Source of the DNA: Acidobacteriota bacterium
GTDB lineage: Bacteria > Acidobacteriota > Terriglobia > Bryobacterales > Bryobacteraceae
NCBI GenBank assembly: GCA_016185425.1
Contig: JACPNQ010000007.1
Coordinates: 1-35,047 of the forward strand
Reading direction: 5' to 3'
Length of the DNA stretch: 35,047 nt
Part shown: in pieces, positions 16,732 through 24,021 of the stretch
Position numbering within the stretch: position 1 is the first letter of the stretch
Layout of the letters: every line of letters starts with the position of its first letter
Made by a program: the position numbers and the translations under genes
Notes under the pieces: model-generated
What the model saw: only the letters and a program-made list of their open reading frames with translations
What the model was told of the DNA's origin: nothing
Databases searched by the model: none

Positions 16732-16938
16732 TCTGGAGCGTTCCTGGAAGGCAGGTGCGGCCCCTATATTTGATCCGATGCCATTCAAACGGGGTCCATC
16801 TCGTTTTGCAAACGCCGTTGAGCAAGCTCCTGACCGCTGAGCGGTCCAGGGAGAAGCCTGCAGGTGTGCGGAGGACTCCACCCTTGCATTTCCAGGGGTC
16901 AAGGCAGGGGGACGTACGGCACTTCTGGTGCGCTCCGA
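16732..16938 (+). ncRNA. ssrS: 6S RNA (ssrS)
   Basis: A non-coding stretch of about 200 nt that matches the 6S RNA layout: a long, mostly double-stranded hairpin with a central bubble that mimics an open promoter and sequesters the housekeeping RNA polymerase. The closing stem is GGAGCG (16735-16740) with CGCTCC (16931-16936). Inner pairs are GTGC/GCAC (16755-58 with 16919-22) and CCCCT/AGGGG (16761-65 with 16906-10). The apical hairpin is GACCGC-TGA-GCGGTC (16832-16846), flanked by CTCCT and an AGGGAG arm. GAGAAGCCT (16851-16859) is identical to the segment in E. coli 6S RNA, and CCACCCTTGCA...GGGGTCAAGG (16878-16904) resembles its 3' arm. Location beside ymdB fits: 6S genes often sit near zapA/rny/ymdB. 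Ends are approximate. Confidence 0.85.
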
Positions 16939-16951
16939 TTCCTACTGTTCC

Positions 16952-17731
16952 ATGCACATTCTTTTTATAGGCGACATCTACGCGTCGCCAGGCCGGCGAA
17001 TTGTCTCGGACAATCTGAACCGGATCGTCACCGAGGAACGGATTGACCTGATCATCGCCAACGTCGAGAATTCGGCCGGCGGTTTTGGCGTGACGCCGCA
17101 GATTGCCGAGGACTTGTTGTCTCTCGGTGTGGAAGTCATGACGACGGGCAATCACGTCTGGGATAAGAACGAGGTGCACGAGTATTTGCCGCGCCAGCCG
17201 CGGCTGCTGCGCCCGGCGAACTATCCACCAATACTTCCGGGAACGGGGATGTATGTGGGCAAGGCGAGGAATGGAGTTCCTTACGCGGTGTTGAACCTGC
17301 AGGGGCGTACGTTCATGACAGCGATCGATGACCCGTTCCGGAAGGCCGACGAGCTGTTGGGTTCACTGCCGGAAGAGGTGAAAATCCGCTTCGTGGACTT
17401 CCACGCGGAAGCGACGTCGGAAAAAGTCGCGTTCGGCTGGTACCTGGATGGGCGCGTAACCGCGGTCGTAGGGACACACACGCATGTTCCAACCGCGGAC
17501 ACACGGGTACTGCCGGGAGGGACGGCATACCAGACCGATGCGGGCATGACCGGGTCCTATGCCGGCGTGATTGGCGTGGATAAAGTGCCGATCCTGCGGA
17601 AGTTCCAGACGGCGCTCCCGGTTCGGATGGAGGGGGCGAAGGGGAGTGTGGAGTTTCACGGCGTGATTGTGACCGCCGACCCAGCGACAGGGAAGGCTAC
17701 CGCCGTGAAAAGATATCACTTTGGCGATTAA
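16952..17731 (+). CDS. ymdB: YmdB-type metallophosphoesterase
   Basis: 259 residues, TIGR00282/YmdB family, di-metal phosphodiesterases shown in Bacillus to act on cyclic nucleotides. The ligand residues fall at the same numbers as in B. subtilis YmdB: Asp8 (FIGDIY), Glu39-Asn40 (VENSAGG), Asn67-His68 (TTGNHVWD). Later ligands are in VDFHAEATSEK and GTHTHVPTAD, followed by LPGGTAYQTDAGMTGSY. ATG 16952 was chosen because the next in-frame upstream start (16928) would lie inside the 6S RNA. No good Shine-Dalgarno is visible. rny, its common partner, is not in the window. A 6S transcript could read into this gene. Confidence 0.93.
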   Translation: MHILFIGDIYASPGRRIVSDNLNRIVTEERIDLIIANVENSAGGFGVTPQIAEDLLSLGVEVMTTGNHVWDKNEVHEYLPRQPRLLRPANYPPILPGTGMYVGKARNGVPYAVLNLQGRTFMTAIDDPFRKADELLGSLPEEVKIRFVDFHAEATSEKVAFGWYLDGRVTAVVGTHTHVPTADTRVLPGGTAYQTDAGMTGSYAGVIGVDKVPILRKFQTALPVRMEGAKGSVEFHGVIVTADPATGKATAVKRYHFGD

Positions 17732-17770
17732 GTCCTATAGATTTCAGCCGCTGCCGCCGATAAGGGGGTT

Positions 17771-18286
17771 ATGGCGGCCTCGCCACGAGCGTTCTTTTCC
17801 CGATTAGTCCTCATTGCGGCATTTGCGGCGGTTGCTTCCTCCGCAGGATTGCAGTGGGCAGGGCTATCGGCGCAGTCGGAAGCGTCCCGGCAGCAGGTTT
17901 CGCGGCAGACGCTGGCGGAGTTTTCAAGTGTCTTGAACCAGTACGAACGGACTCCGGCACCGGAGAAGCATGCGGTAGCGGAACAGTTGACAGGGGTGGC
18001 GGAGCGGTTGTCGCAGCAGGTGTGGGGAGAGTCGTTGGCGTCAGCGGCGCGGCGCGTAGTTGCATTGGCGTCGTATGAGCCGGAGGCGGATAGCCGGGAG
18101 AAGGAGTTGCAGGAGCGGCTGCGCGCCGAAGTGCGGGGCTTAGTGGGCCAGGCCGAGTCCATGGAGTCGGCGGCGTTGGGGCGGGCGACCTTGCTGAGCA
18201 CGATCAACCAGGCGCTATTGGTGATAGCTGCGGTGTTGTGCGGAATGGCGCTGTTTCGCGCGGGGCGCGCCGGCGCGACGGTCTAG
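17771..18286 (+). CDS. Hypothetical membrane protein with two terminal TM segments
   Basis: 171 residues, not recognised. A hydrophobic N-terminus (RLVLIAAFAAVASSAGLQW) and a C-terminal TM (STINQALLVIAAVLCGMALF) flank a helical, probably coiled-coil middle rich in Gln, Glu, Ala and Arg (for instance KELQERLRAEVRGLVGQAES), a layout like the periplasmic part of small sensor proteins but without a signalling domain. AAGGGGG precedes ATG 17771. The stop TAG shares the palindrome CTAG (18283-18286) with the stop of the convergent gene. Function unknown. Confidence 0.7.
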   Translation: MAASPRAFFSRLVLIAAFAAVASSAGLQWAGLSAQSEASRQQVSRQTLAEFSSVLNQYERTPAPEKHAVAEQLTGVAERLSQQVWGESLASAARRVVALASYEPEADSREKELQERLRAEVRGLVGQAESMESAALGRATLLSTINQALLVIAAVLCGMALFRAGRAGATV

Positions 18287-18738
18287 ACTGAATTGGTGCC
18301 AGGGACGAATTTCTTGAAGAGGCCGCGGTCCCAGGTTTGCCAGCGGTTGGATTTGAAGCGGTGGTTTTCGATCTCGACGGTTTCGTCGTCGATGCGGCGC
18401 CAAATCTGACGGAGTTGGACGGTTCTACTGGCTATGGTCACTTCGCCTGTAAAACGCGCTTCGCCGCGGCGCATGGCTGTGCCGATGAGGATACCGTAGG
18501 CGGTGGGGTCGGCGACAACCAGGACCCACATGTCGGAAGCCGCGTTGTGAATGAGAAAAGGGTCGCCGGATGGGTAGAGGGCAATGCCGTAGGGCGCGGT
18601 GGAGAAACGCACAGGCTTGTCCTGCCATCTCCATTCGCCGGCCAGCCAGGCGAAGGCGTTGCGATGCGGATGTACAGGTGTGACGTTGGCCGCGTCAGCC
18701 GCGACCTGGTCGGTAAATTTGCGGTATAGGGATTTCAA
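18283..18738 (-). CDS. Lipocalin-like (DUF1579/nitrobindin-type) hypothetical protein
   Basis: 151 residues. FAWLAGEWRW near residue 28 and the alternating strands that follow (RFTGEVTIASRTVQLRQIW, ETVEIENHRFKSNRW) resemble small beta-barrel proteins of the DUF1579/nitrobindin type; similarity is weak and no ligand residues can be named. The start is TTG 18738, which overlaps the AHSA1 stop as TTGA (18735-18738), so expression should depend on the upstream gene. Last gene of the SMP-30 operon. The stop overlaps that of the convergent gene by 4 nt. Confidence 0.6.
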   Translation of the reverse strand: MKSLYRKFTDQVAADAANVTPVHPHRNAFAWLAGEWRWQDKPVRFSTAPYGIALYPSGDPFLIHNAASDMWVLVVADPTAYGILIGTAMRRGEARFTGEVTIASRTVQLRQIWRRIDDETVEIENHRFKSNRWQTWDRGLFKKFVPGTNSV

Positions 18739-19474
18739 GCGCTCGCGCTATATAGTGTATCCGGGAAGCCCTCCGTTGCTAAGCCCTGCCAATGGACTTT
18801 CGCCGCTGTTACCTGCGATGGCGGGAGGTTGTAGAGCAGGAATTCAATGTAGACGACGGCGCTTTCGGGGAGCTGCTGGGCGGAGACGGTGAGAATCGAT
18901 CCGTTCCAAGACGGGATCATGCCGGCGAACTCGGTAGCGCCTTCGAAGACGATCTGCGTCCCGGCCGGCGCGGCGGCGCGCGCCTTCTTGAGGAGGCTGG
19001 CGGCGTTGGCGCCCGGGTAGACGGCCGGGACGATGAAGTTATCGACGGGTTCGCCGCGATGGCGCTCGAGGGTGTGCTGGAGACGGGGAAAACAGGCACG
19101 CCAGCCGTTGCGGGCGCCTTCGAATTCGCCATCCCATTCGGTGGAATCGCCGAAGCCCAAGTGGATGAGGCGCACGGTGACCTTGCCGCCGGCCGATTCG
19201 ACGTAGAAGTCCTGTATCAGTCTGGCGGGCGTTAGTTCGGCGGCATACGCGGCGGAAGTGAGGACTTGGGAGCGGGTTTCAACGAGGCGGAGATGGCGCG
19301 GGGCATCGAAGAGTTCGCAGGTGGTTCTCCAGGCGATGCCCGGGCCCCAATCGGCCAGGAATTCGCCGCCAACCAGCGGGCCAGTTCCGGGGCTTCGGTG
19401 AGGGCGCGCCAAACCTCTTCGACCGAGGCGGCAATTTCGATTTTGGTCTCGTGGGAGCGGGTGGCTGGGGGCAT
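18735..19474 (-). CDS. AHSA1/SRPBCC-domain protein with C-terminal extension, apparent frameshift
   Basis: The start ATG 19474 (MPPATRSHETKIEIAASVEE), with GGAG upstream, begins a standard AHSA1 strand-helix (VWRALTEAPELARWLAA), but the frame then runs into unrelated sequence. The rest of the domain (DWGPGIAWRTTCELFDAP, then DFYVESAGGKVTVRLIHLG and GWRACFPRLQHTLERH) is in another frame. Adding one G in GGCGGCGAATTCC (minus strand, about 19359-19370) would give LARWLAAEFLADWGPG and restore a protein of about 247 residues. The family binds small hydrophobic ligands. An extra 80 or so residues (from about DNFIVPAVYPGAN) follow the domain. Whether the shift is a sequencing error or a real mutation cannot be told here. 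Confidence 0.65.
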
Positions 19475-19477
19475 AGG

Positions 19478-20138
19478 CTACTCCATAAGGACGGCAGCGG
19501 GCGCCGACGGTTCGTTGGTGGTGAGCACGGGGTGATCGGCAAGTTGGAGGCGGAAATCTGCGGCCCGATTTGGCGTTGTACCTGGCGGCCAGACGGGAGA
19601 CGGCGGCGAGCAAGTCCTGTGTGAAGCTGGCGCGAGCGGCAGCGGATTCGAAAGTGAGCTCGGTTTCGAGGGTCAAAGTGGCGAGCTTCTTTTTGGCGGC
19701 GTTGGCGCGAGCACGGAGTATGGCGATGTCGCGGATGGTGCGGGAAGCGGCGAGGACGGCCGCGGCGGCCGAGAATTGGTCCTGCGATTGCGCGCTCACG
19801 CCAAGCGAGCCGAGAGCTTCGGGGGAGATGACGTAGGCTTTCGCGGCTGCCTGGACGATGCGTTCGAGGCAATTGCCCTTCGGGCGTTGCTCGATGAATT
19901 CGACAAGACCGGCGGACTCAAGCTCGCGGAGGTGGTAGTTGACGGTCTGCCGCGGAAGTTCGAGGCGGGCAACACCGGAGGCGGAGTCAGGCCCGGCGAG
20001 GGCTTCCAGAATGCGGCGGCGATCCGGATGGAAGAGGGTTCCGGCGGTTTCCGGGGAATGGATGACCTGCAGGGCGGCTGCCGTGTGTTGAGCTTGGCAA
20101 AAGACCTTGTCTTCAGTCAAGACCGGTTTTTTGGTCAA
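19478..20138 (-). CDS. ArsR-like winged-helix regulator, apparent frameshift near the 3' end
   Basis: About 219 residues if repaired. The winged helix is at HPDRRRILEALAG...ARLELPRQTVNYHLRELESAGLVEF (about residues 38-85), as in ArsR-type regulators, followed by a long helical region. From 20138 the frame is sound down to RLAARYNAKSG. Then one extra base in GGGCCGC (minus strand, near 19559-19566) sends it into unrelated sequence. In the corrected frame it reads ADFRLQLADHPVLTTNEPSA and ends MEL-like at TAG 19478, 3 nt before the AHSA1 start. In the uncorrected frame it fuses through to 18735 (467 codons). ArsR/AHSA1 gene pairs are common. The start is TTG 20138; no ATG or GTG is available. 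A perfect palindrome lies just upstream. Confidence 0.65.
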
Positions 20139-20150
20139 TAGTTCGAACTA
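20139..20150. promoter_or_regulatory. 12-bp perfect palindrome, candidate operator
   Basis: TAGTTCGAACTA, immediately upstream of the TTG start of the winged-helix gene and overlapping the TAG stop of the EthD gene. Position and symmetry suit a dimeric winged-helix regulator acting on its own gene, but it lies inside an apparent operon and no second copy was noticed. Confidence 0.35.
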
Positions 20151-20459
20151 GGAGACGATCTCGCCGATCTGGACGACCGGAGAGGCGTTGGTGAACCGGG
20201 GGATATCTTCCATCAGGATGGCGGCGTTGGGCATCATGATTTCCATGAAAGCGTCGACGGATTCGAATGTCAGGTGCCCGATGGCGAGGTACGGCGGAGT
20301 GGAACCCGGGAAAGGGCCGGAGAGGCCGTAGTCAATATCGAAGGACTTGCAAGCCTCACCAAAGACTTTTCGGGAGAGCGGGCGGTGGACGTTGCAGTAA
20401 TAATCCATGTCGAACGTCTTCCCTTCTCCGCTTGGGTAGAGCACCGTTACTTTGATCAT
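20148..20459 (-). CDS. EthD-family protein
   Basis: 103 residues, matching the EthD/TIGR02118 ferredoxin-like family: MIKVTVLYPSGEGKTFDMDY, then HRPLSRKVFG and a C-terminal MEDIPRFTNASPVVQIGEI. Family members form alpha-beta barrel dimers; EthD itself is needed for ethyl tert-butyl ether degradation with unclear role. ATG 20459 has GGAGA just upstream, 4 nt after the SMP-30 stop; the frame is open to 20504 but that would run into the SMP-30 gene. The winged-helix gene follows 9 nt after its stop. Confidence 0.85.
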   Translation of the reverse strand: MIKVTVLYPSGEGKTFDMDYYCNVHRPLSRKVFGEACKSFDIDYGLSGPFPGSTPPYLAIGHLTFESVDAFMEIMMPNAAILMEDIPRFTNASPVVQIGEIVS

Positions 20460-20463
20460 TCTC

Positions 20464-21405
20464 CTATCGTATGCCGCCGATGGGAAGCTCGGCGCTGTAG
20501 ACATAGCCGGTGACGCGAGCCATATCGGAGCTGGTGAGATAGAGAGTGTTGCTATTGGCGCCGCGGCCGAACTTGCAGTTAGTAAGCGCTTTCTGGTCCG
20601 TTGTGATCTTGTGAGTGATTTTTCCCTCCTTAGTCACACGATAGGCCGTGCCGAAGCTATAGCAAGTCAGCCAGAGCGCGCCTTCCTTATCGACGTCCAT
20701 GCCGTCGGCCTGACAGCCTTCGATGGTAATGAGCTCCTTGCGGCCGCCGGAGGCGGCGCCATCGGCGCCGAGGGACCACATTTCGATTTTGCTGGTGTTG
20801 GGGGCGGTGTTGTGGGCAACGTATAGGGTCTTTTCATCCGCGCTTAAGAGGATGCCATTGGGGCCAGTGATCTCTTCGCTGAATACGCTCGTTTTGCCGT
20901 CCTTGCCGATGCGGTAAACAGTGCCGTTGGGCGAGGAGCCGTCATAGCCATTGGGAGCGGTGAAGTAGACGGTGCCGTCCCTGGCGGCCACGAGATCGTT
21001 TGGACCTTTGGAGGTCCTGGGGTCCTTTTCGAAACCTTTGGCGATGGTGGAGACTTTCTTGCCGGGAGTTACTTTGAGGATCTGGCGTTCATCGGTGGCG
21101 GTTGCGAAGAGGTTGCCGGCGTCGTCGATCCAGAGGCCGCCAGGGCCGGCGCCGGTGGCGATATCGAGATAGCGGCTGGGCCCGTCCTTGGCGTTCCATT
21201 TGACTACACCTTTGTAGGTGCCGCGGGAGGTGAAGTAGAGATTGTTCCGGGCGTCTATTGCGGGGCCCTCGGTATTGCCCCAGGAGGAGTCGGACGCGAT
21301 CAGTTTGGCCTTGATTTCGATAGGGCCGGCGGTGGCCGGCGGCGGGGCTGGAGCACAGGCGGCGAGCAACAGGGCGAGGGGAAAGAGAGCATGGACGGGT
21401 CGCAT
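20464..21405 (-). CDS. SMP-30/gluconolactonase-type lipoprotein
   Basis: 313 residues. A lipobox (ALFPLALLLAAC, Cys17) marks it as a lipoprotein. The six-bladed propeller shows the SMP-30 metal-site segments: Glu in NTEGPAID, Asn in GPNDLV and in GPNGILLSADEKTLYVA, and Asp in ADGMDVDKEGALW, so it is a probable metal-dependent lactonase in the periplasm. First gene of the minus-strand operon with EthD, the regulator, AHSA1 and the lipocalin-like gene. A TAGGAT element lies 9 nt before ATG 21405, giving almost no leader. Substrate unknown. Confidence 0.88.
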   Translation of the reverse strand: MRPVHALFPLALLLAACAPAPPPATAGPIEIKAKLIASDSSWGNTEGPAIDARNNLYFTSRGTYKGVVKWNAKDGPSRYLDIATGAGPGGLWIDDAGNLFATATDERQILKVTPGKKVSTIAKGFEKDPRTSKGPNDLVAARDGTVYFTAPNGYDGSSPNGTVYRIGKDGKTSVFSEEITGPNGILLSADEKTLYVAHNTAPNTSKIEMWSLGADGAASGGRKELITIEGCQADGMDVDKEGALWLTCYSFGTAYRVTKEGKITHKITTDQKALTNCKFGRGANSNTLYLTSSDMARVTGYVYSAELPIGGIR

Positions 21406-21414
21406 TTCCGCCGT

Positions 21415-21420
21415 ATCCTA
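21415..21420 (-). promoter_or_regulatory. -10-like TAGGAT upstream of SMP-30 lipoprotein
   Basis: TAGGAT with 9 nt to the ATG at 21405, in the 46-nt divergent region shared with the Gly-rich gene, which has its own TAGAGT at 21439-21444, 7 nt before ATG 21452. No clear -35 for either. Confidence 0.35.
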
Positions 21421-21451
21421 TCATGCCGCTTGACCTGTTAGAGTGGGGGGC

Positions 21452-22216
21452 ATGCGTATTCTGCCCGTTGGGGTTTTGCTGTGTCTGTTGCCGGTTTTTG
21501 GCGAGGATTTTTGGAAAGCGAAGCCGTACACGGAATGGACGGAGAAGGAGATTAAGCGGCTGCTGACGAACTCGCCATGGGCGAAGGAAGTGTCGGCGGG
21601 CATGCAGCCGACGGTTGGCGGGGCGGGCGGTGGTGGCGGGCGCGGCGGAAGAGGCGGCGGTGGCGCGCGCGGGGGCGGCGGTGCAGGTGGAGGCGGAGGG
21701 ATGGATGATGGCGCCGGCGGAGGTGGAGGAATGGGTGGCGGCGGAGGAATGGGCGGTGGAGGAGGAATGGGCGGGGGCGGCGGAGCCCCGGCGATGACCG
21801 CCAAGATCCGCTGGCAGACCGCGCTGCCGGTGAAGCAAGCGCTGGTACGCATGAAGTTTGGGTCTGAGGCGGCGGCGTCGACACAGGCGCAGGAGATATT
21901 GAAGGCAACCGATCCTGTGTATTTGGTCGTGATGGAGGGTCTGCCGGCGCGAATGGCGCAGGGCGGAGTTCGGCTGCAGGAGAGCTTGAAGAAGACAACG
22001 ATGTTGAAGCGCGCCGACAAAGAACCGATCGTGCCGGCGCAGATTCAGGTGGGGATGGCGGATAAGACGGTGCTCGTGTACTTCGCGTTTCCGAAGACGG
22101 ACGCGATTGCGCTGGAGGACAAAGACGTCGAGTTTGTCTCGAAAGTGGGACCGATGGAGTTCAAGAAGAAGTTCAAGTTGGCGGAGATGGTGGTGGACGG
22201 GAAGTTAACACTTTGA
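21452..22216 (+). CDS. Exported Gly-rich protein
   Basis: 254 residues. A signal peptide (MRILPVGVLLCLLPVFG) is followed by DFWKAKPYTEWTEKEIKRLL and LTNSPWAKEV, a short segment I associate with acidobacterial exported proteins. A Gly-rich tract (about residues 56-113, partly GGMGGG repeats) then separates it from a C-terminal beta-rich domain (VYLVVMEGLPARMAQGG, TVLVYFAFPKTDAIAL, then FKKKFKLAEMVVDGKL). The function is unknown; the low-complexity tract looks like a flexible linker. ATG 21452 has GGGGGG upstream; GTG 21443 is an alternative. The stop overlaps the next start as TTGA (22213-22216). Confidence 0.75.
   Translation: MRILPVGVLLCLLPVFGEDFWKAKPYTEWTEKEIKRLLTNSPWAKEVSAGMQPTVGGAGGGGGRGGRGGGGARGGGGAGGGGGMDDGAGGGGGMGGGGGMGGGGGMGGGGGAPAMTAKIRWQTALPVKQALVRMKFGSEAAASTQAQEILKATDPVYLVVMEGLPARMAQGGVRLQESLKKTTMLKRADKEPIVPAQIQVGMADKTVLVYFAFPKTDAIALEDKDVEFVSKVGPMEFKKKFKLAEMVVDGKLTL
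21725..21778 (+). repeat. Three 18-bp tandem repeats encoding GGMGGG
   Basis: Units at 21725-21742, 21743-21760 and 21761-21778 with consensus GGAGGAATGGGYGGNGGN, differing only at third codon positions. They lie within the Gly-rich tract of the exported protein and keep its frame, so unit number could vary without a frameshift. Confidence 0.85.
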
Positions 22217-24021
22217 AGGTTCTCTGGTTGCTTTCGGCGTTGGCTGTTTCGGCCGAGGTGCGGGTGACGACGGGGCCGGTGAACTCGATTGCGCTACCGG
22301 AGGGAGCGGCGATCTATGGGGCGGCCGGGGCGAAAACAGTTCTGGTGACGCATGCGCGCCGCGACGTATTGTGGGCGGCCGGGGATGGGGCATTGGTGGT
22401 CCCAGCCGGTGAAGTGAAGTTAGTGACAGAGGCCGGCAAGTTCTGGTCTCTATTCCGGCAGACGCGATTTCACGATTACGCCCAGAAGACAACCAAGGTG
22501 CCGGAGCGGGACTACATGGTCGCGCGGACAGTGCGGGATGGGGATTCATTGGTGTTTGGCGATGTTACGGTTTCCGTCCTGGACACGCCGGGGTTTACGG
22601 CGGGCGCGGTTTCGTACGTGTTCGCTTTCGGCGGAAAAAAATATGCGGCGACCGGGGATCTGATCTATAGCGGCGGCCGCGTTTTGGATCTGTACAGTCT
22701 GCAGGATGCAGTACCGGAGACGAAGACGCGCGGGTATCACGGATTTGCGGCGCGGGCCGGACAGTTGATCGCGAGCTTGCGAAAGATCCGGGAGATGCAC
22801 GTTGATGTGATTGTGCCGGCGAGGGGACCGGTGATTGAGAGGCCGGCTGAGGAAATCGACCGGCTGATTGGCCGGCTGCAGGCGCTGCTCGATAGCCATT
22901 TCGCGACGGATGCGCTGCGGTGGTATTGGGGTGAGGAAAGCTGGAAGACGCGCGGGACGCTGGCAATGGGAAGGGCGCCGGCGGCGCCAATGCCGATGGG
23001 GGCGGAGCGGGATCTGCCGCAGTGGGTGATTGCGATCGGGAATTCGCGGCTGCTGGTCTCAACGACCGGCGCGGCGTTTTTGATGGACGCGGGGTACCCG
23101 CAAATTGTGGAGAAGCTCGAAGAGTTGCAGCAGGCGGGGCGGTTTAGGAATTTGGAGGGGTTGTGGGTGACGCACTACCATGACGATCACACCGACCACG
23201 TCTCCAAGGTCGCGAAGAAGTTCGGCGCAAAGGTGTATTTCAACGAGCGGATCCGCGACATTGTGGAGAATCCGGCGCGGTACAGAATGCCCTGTTTGAC
23301 GACGAATCCGATTGCCGGCGAGGCGCGGGGCGAAGCGGAGGGTTGGCAGTGGCGCGAATTCAAGATGGCGAGTTACTTCTTTCCGGGGCAGACGCTGTAT
23401 CATGGCGGTCTGTCGGTGGAGCGGGAGAGCGGAGAGAAGCTGTTCTTTGTCGGGGATTCGTTTACGCCTTCGGGCACGGACGATTATTGCCTCCAGAATC
23501 GAAACTTCGTTCATGCGGACGAGGGCTATCGGTACTGCCTGGACTTGCTGGAGAAGTTGGGTGGAACACACTGGTTAATTAACCAGCATGTGGCGCCGAT
23601 GTTCCGGTATGACACCGGGCAGGTGCAACGGATGCGGGAGGAGTTGGCGAAGCGGGAGAGGCTGCTGGCGGAATTGACGCCGCTGCCCGACGCCAATTAT
23701 GCGGTGGATGAGAGCTGGGCGCGGATGTATCCGTACTCGGTGAAGGCGCGGGCGGGACAGACGGTGACCGTAGAATTGCGGATCGACAATCATTCGGCGA
23801 AGGCGCAGGATTTTCGCGTGAAGTGGAATGTGCCGGCAGGCTGGGAGGTGGTGCGCGCGGCAGAGCGGGTAACGATAGGGGCTCGAACCGGAAGCGCTGT
23901 GAAGGCAACGCTGCGAGCGGTGACGCCTGGAGAGGTTGCCGTGCTGACGGCCGACGTGGCGTTTGCGGGTTTTGATTTGCGGCGATGGACGGAGGCGTTG
24001 TTGGAGCGGGATGGCGAGTGA
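22213..24021 (+). CDS. Tandem metallo-beta-lactamase-fold protein with C-terminal NEW3-like domain
   Basis: 602 residues, with a short N-terminal signal-like stretch (KVLWLLSALAVSAEV). The first MBL-like domain (about 15-235) keeps LDTPGFTAGAVSYVF and ATGDLIYSGG but lacks a clear HxHxDH and looks inactive. The second (about 275-480) has the full site: His321, His323, Asp325, His326 in THYHDDHTDH, Asp415 in VGDSF and His459 in NQHVAP. A C-terminal domain (VTVELRIDNHSAKAQDFRVK, ending GWEVV) resembles NEW3-type beta-sandwiches. It should be a secreted metallohydrolase. The start is TTG 22213, overlapping the Gly-rich stop by 4 nt; the next gene starts 11 nt before this stop. Confidence 0.82.
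   Translation: MKVLWLLSALAVSAEVRVTTGPVNSIALPEGAAIYGAAGAKTVLVTHARRDVLWAAGDGALVVPAGEVKLVTEAGKFWSLFRQTRFHDYAQKTTKVPERDYMVARTVRDGDSLVFGDVTVSVLDTPGFTAGAVSYVFAFGGKKYAATGDLIYSGGRVLDLYSLQDAVPETKTRGYHGFAARAGQLIASLRKIREMHVDVIVPARGPVIERPAEEIDRLIGRLQALLDSHFATDALRWYWGEESWKTRGTLAMGRAPAAPMPMGAERDLPQWVIAIGNSRLLVSTTGAAFLMDAGYPQIVEKLEELQQAGRFRNLEGLWVTHYHDDHTDHVSKVAKKFGAKVYFNERIRDIVENPARYRMPCLTTNPIAGEARGEAEGWQWREFKMASYFFPGQTLYHGGLSVERESGEKLFFVGDSFTPSGTDDYCLQNRNFVHADEGYRYCLDLLEKLGGTHWLINQHVAPMFRYDTGQVQRMREELAKRERLLAELTPLPDANYAVDESWARMYPYSVKARAGQTVTVELRIDNHSAKAQDFRVKWNVPAGWEVVRAAERVTIGARTGSAVKATLRAVTPGEVAVLTADVAFAGFDLRRWTEALLERDGE

Noticed and set aside
18735..20138. A natural 467-residue regulator-AHSA1 fusion
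   Set aside because: The middle 70 or so residues are scrambled, and both genes read correctly in another frame with a proper stop, start and ribosome binding site between them. Kept as a finding because a real fusion by mutation is still possible.
21600..21790. CRISPR array or direct-repeat locus
   Set aside because: The repeats are short, contiguous, in frame and encode Gly-rich protein; there are no spacers.
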